Origin: X23 sp050251575 | GTDB lineage: Bacteria > Bacillota > Clostridia > SK-Y3 | Length of the DNA: 14,994 bases | Assembly: GCA_050251575.1 (NCBI GenBank) | Contig: JBFWMP010000057.1 | Location: forward strand, 1 to 14,994 | Direction: 5' to 3' | Part shown: positions 14,959 through 14,994 of the stretch, piece by piece | Position numbering within the stretch: position 1 is the stretch's first letter | Layout of the letters: every line of letters starts with the position of its first letter | Translations under genes and position numbers: made by a program | Notes under the pieces: model-generated | Database searches by the model: none | Seen by the model: only the letters and a program-made list of their open reading frames with translations | What the model was told of the DNA's origin: nothing

Positions 14959-14993
14959 AAAAAGTGCGGTTACACTAGTAACTGCACTTTTTA
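14959..14993 (+). terminator. rho-independent terminator after gatB
   Basis: AAAAAGTGC and GTTAC pair with GTAAC and GCACTTTTT around the loop ACTA, with one G-T pair between the two blocks, and the run of T forms the tail. The hairpin begins 2 nt after the gatB stop and reaches the window edge. The A-rich left arm would also serve as a T tail on the minus strand, so it may be bidirectional. Confidence 0.88.
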
Positions 14994-14994
14994 T

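Overview
This 15 kb window reads like a chromosome segment from a low-GC Gram-positive bacterium, most likely a member of the Clostridia. The evidence is AT-rich DNA, strong GGAGG-type ribosome binding sites, frequent TTG starts, rho-independent terminators, a gatCAB operon of the Firmicutes type, and families (LemA, DUF2207, zinc-ribbon membrane proteins) common in Clostridia. No genus can be named from the sequence alone.

Layout. (1) Positions 1-417 hold the 3' remnant of a SulP-type anion transporter (its STAS domain). It is interrupted by in-frame stops and a long imperfect palindrome, and it ends in a strong terminator. (2) A minus-strand gene (448-2058) encodes a 536-residue helix-turn-helix protein with a large unassigned C-terminal region. 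(3) A divergent intergenic region (2059-2261) carries a promoter for each direction and an inverted repeat between them that could be an operator. (4) Seven plus-strand genes (2262-11493) form a compact, probably co-transcribed cluster of membrane proteins. In order they are: a membrane protein with a C-terminal zinc ribbon, one with an N-terminal zinc ribbon, a DUF2207-type protein with a Gly/Ser-rich tail, a two-helix protein with a possible PH-like domain, LemA, a 1144-residue protein with three zinc ribbons and an HExxH peptidase motif, and a zinc-ribbon protein with a lipocalin-like exterior. A terminator closes the cluster. (5) A separate sigma-A-type promoter drives gatC-gatA-gatB, the three subunits of the tRNA-dependent amidotransferase, ending in a terminator at the window edge. 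A 75-bp imperfect palindrome fills the gatA-gatB gap.

The unusual part is the central cluster. Four of its seven products pair a double-cysteine-knuckle zinc ribbon with membrane helices, and they sit with LemA, DUF2207 and a candidate metallopeptidase beside a divergent regulator. This suggests a membrane-associated envelope or stress module under local control. Its function is not known to me and is inferred only from gene order and domain content. The DUF2207 gene also has an excellent ribosome binding site placed for an ATA codon rather than for the first ATG.
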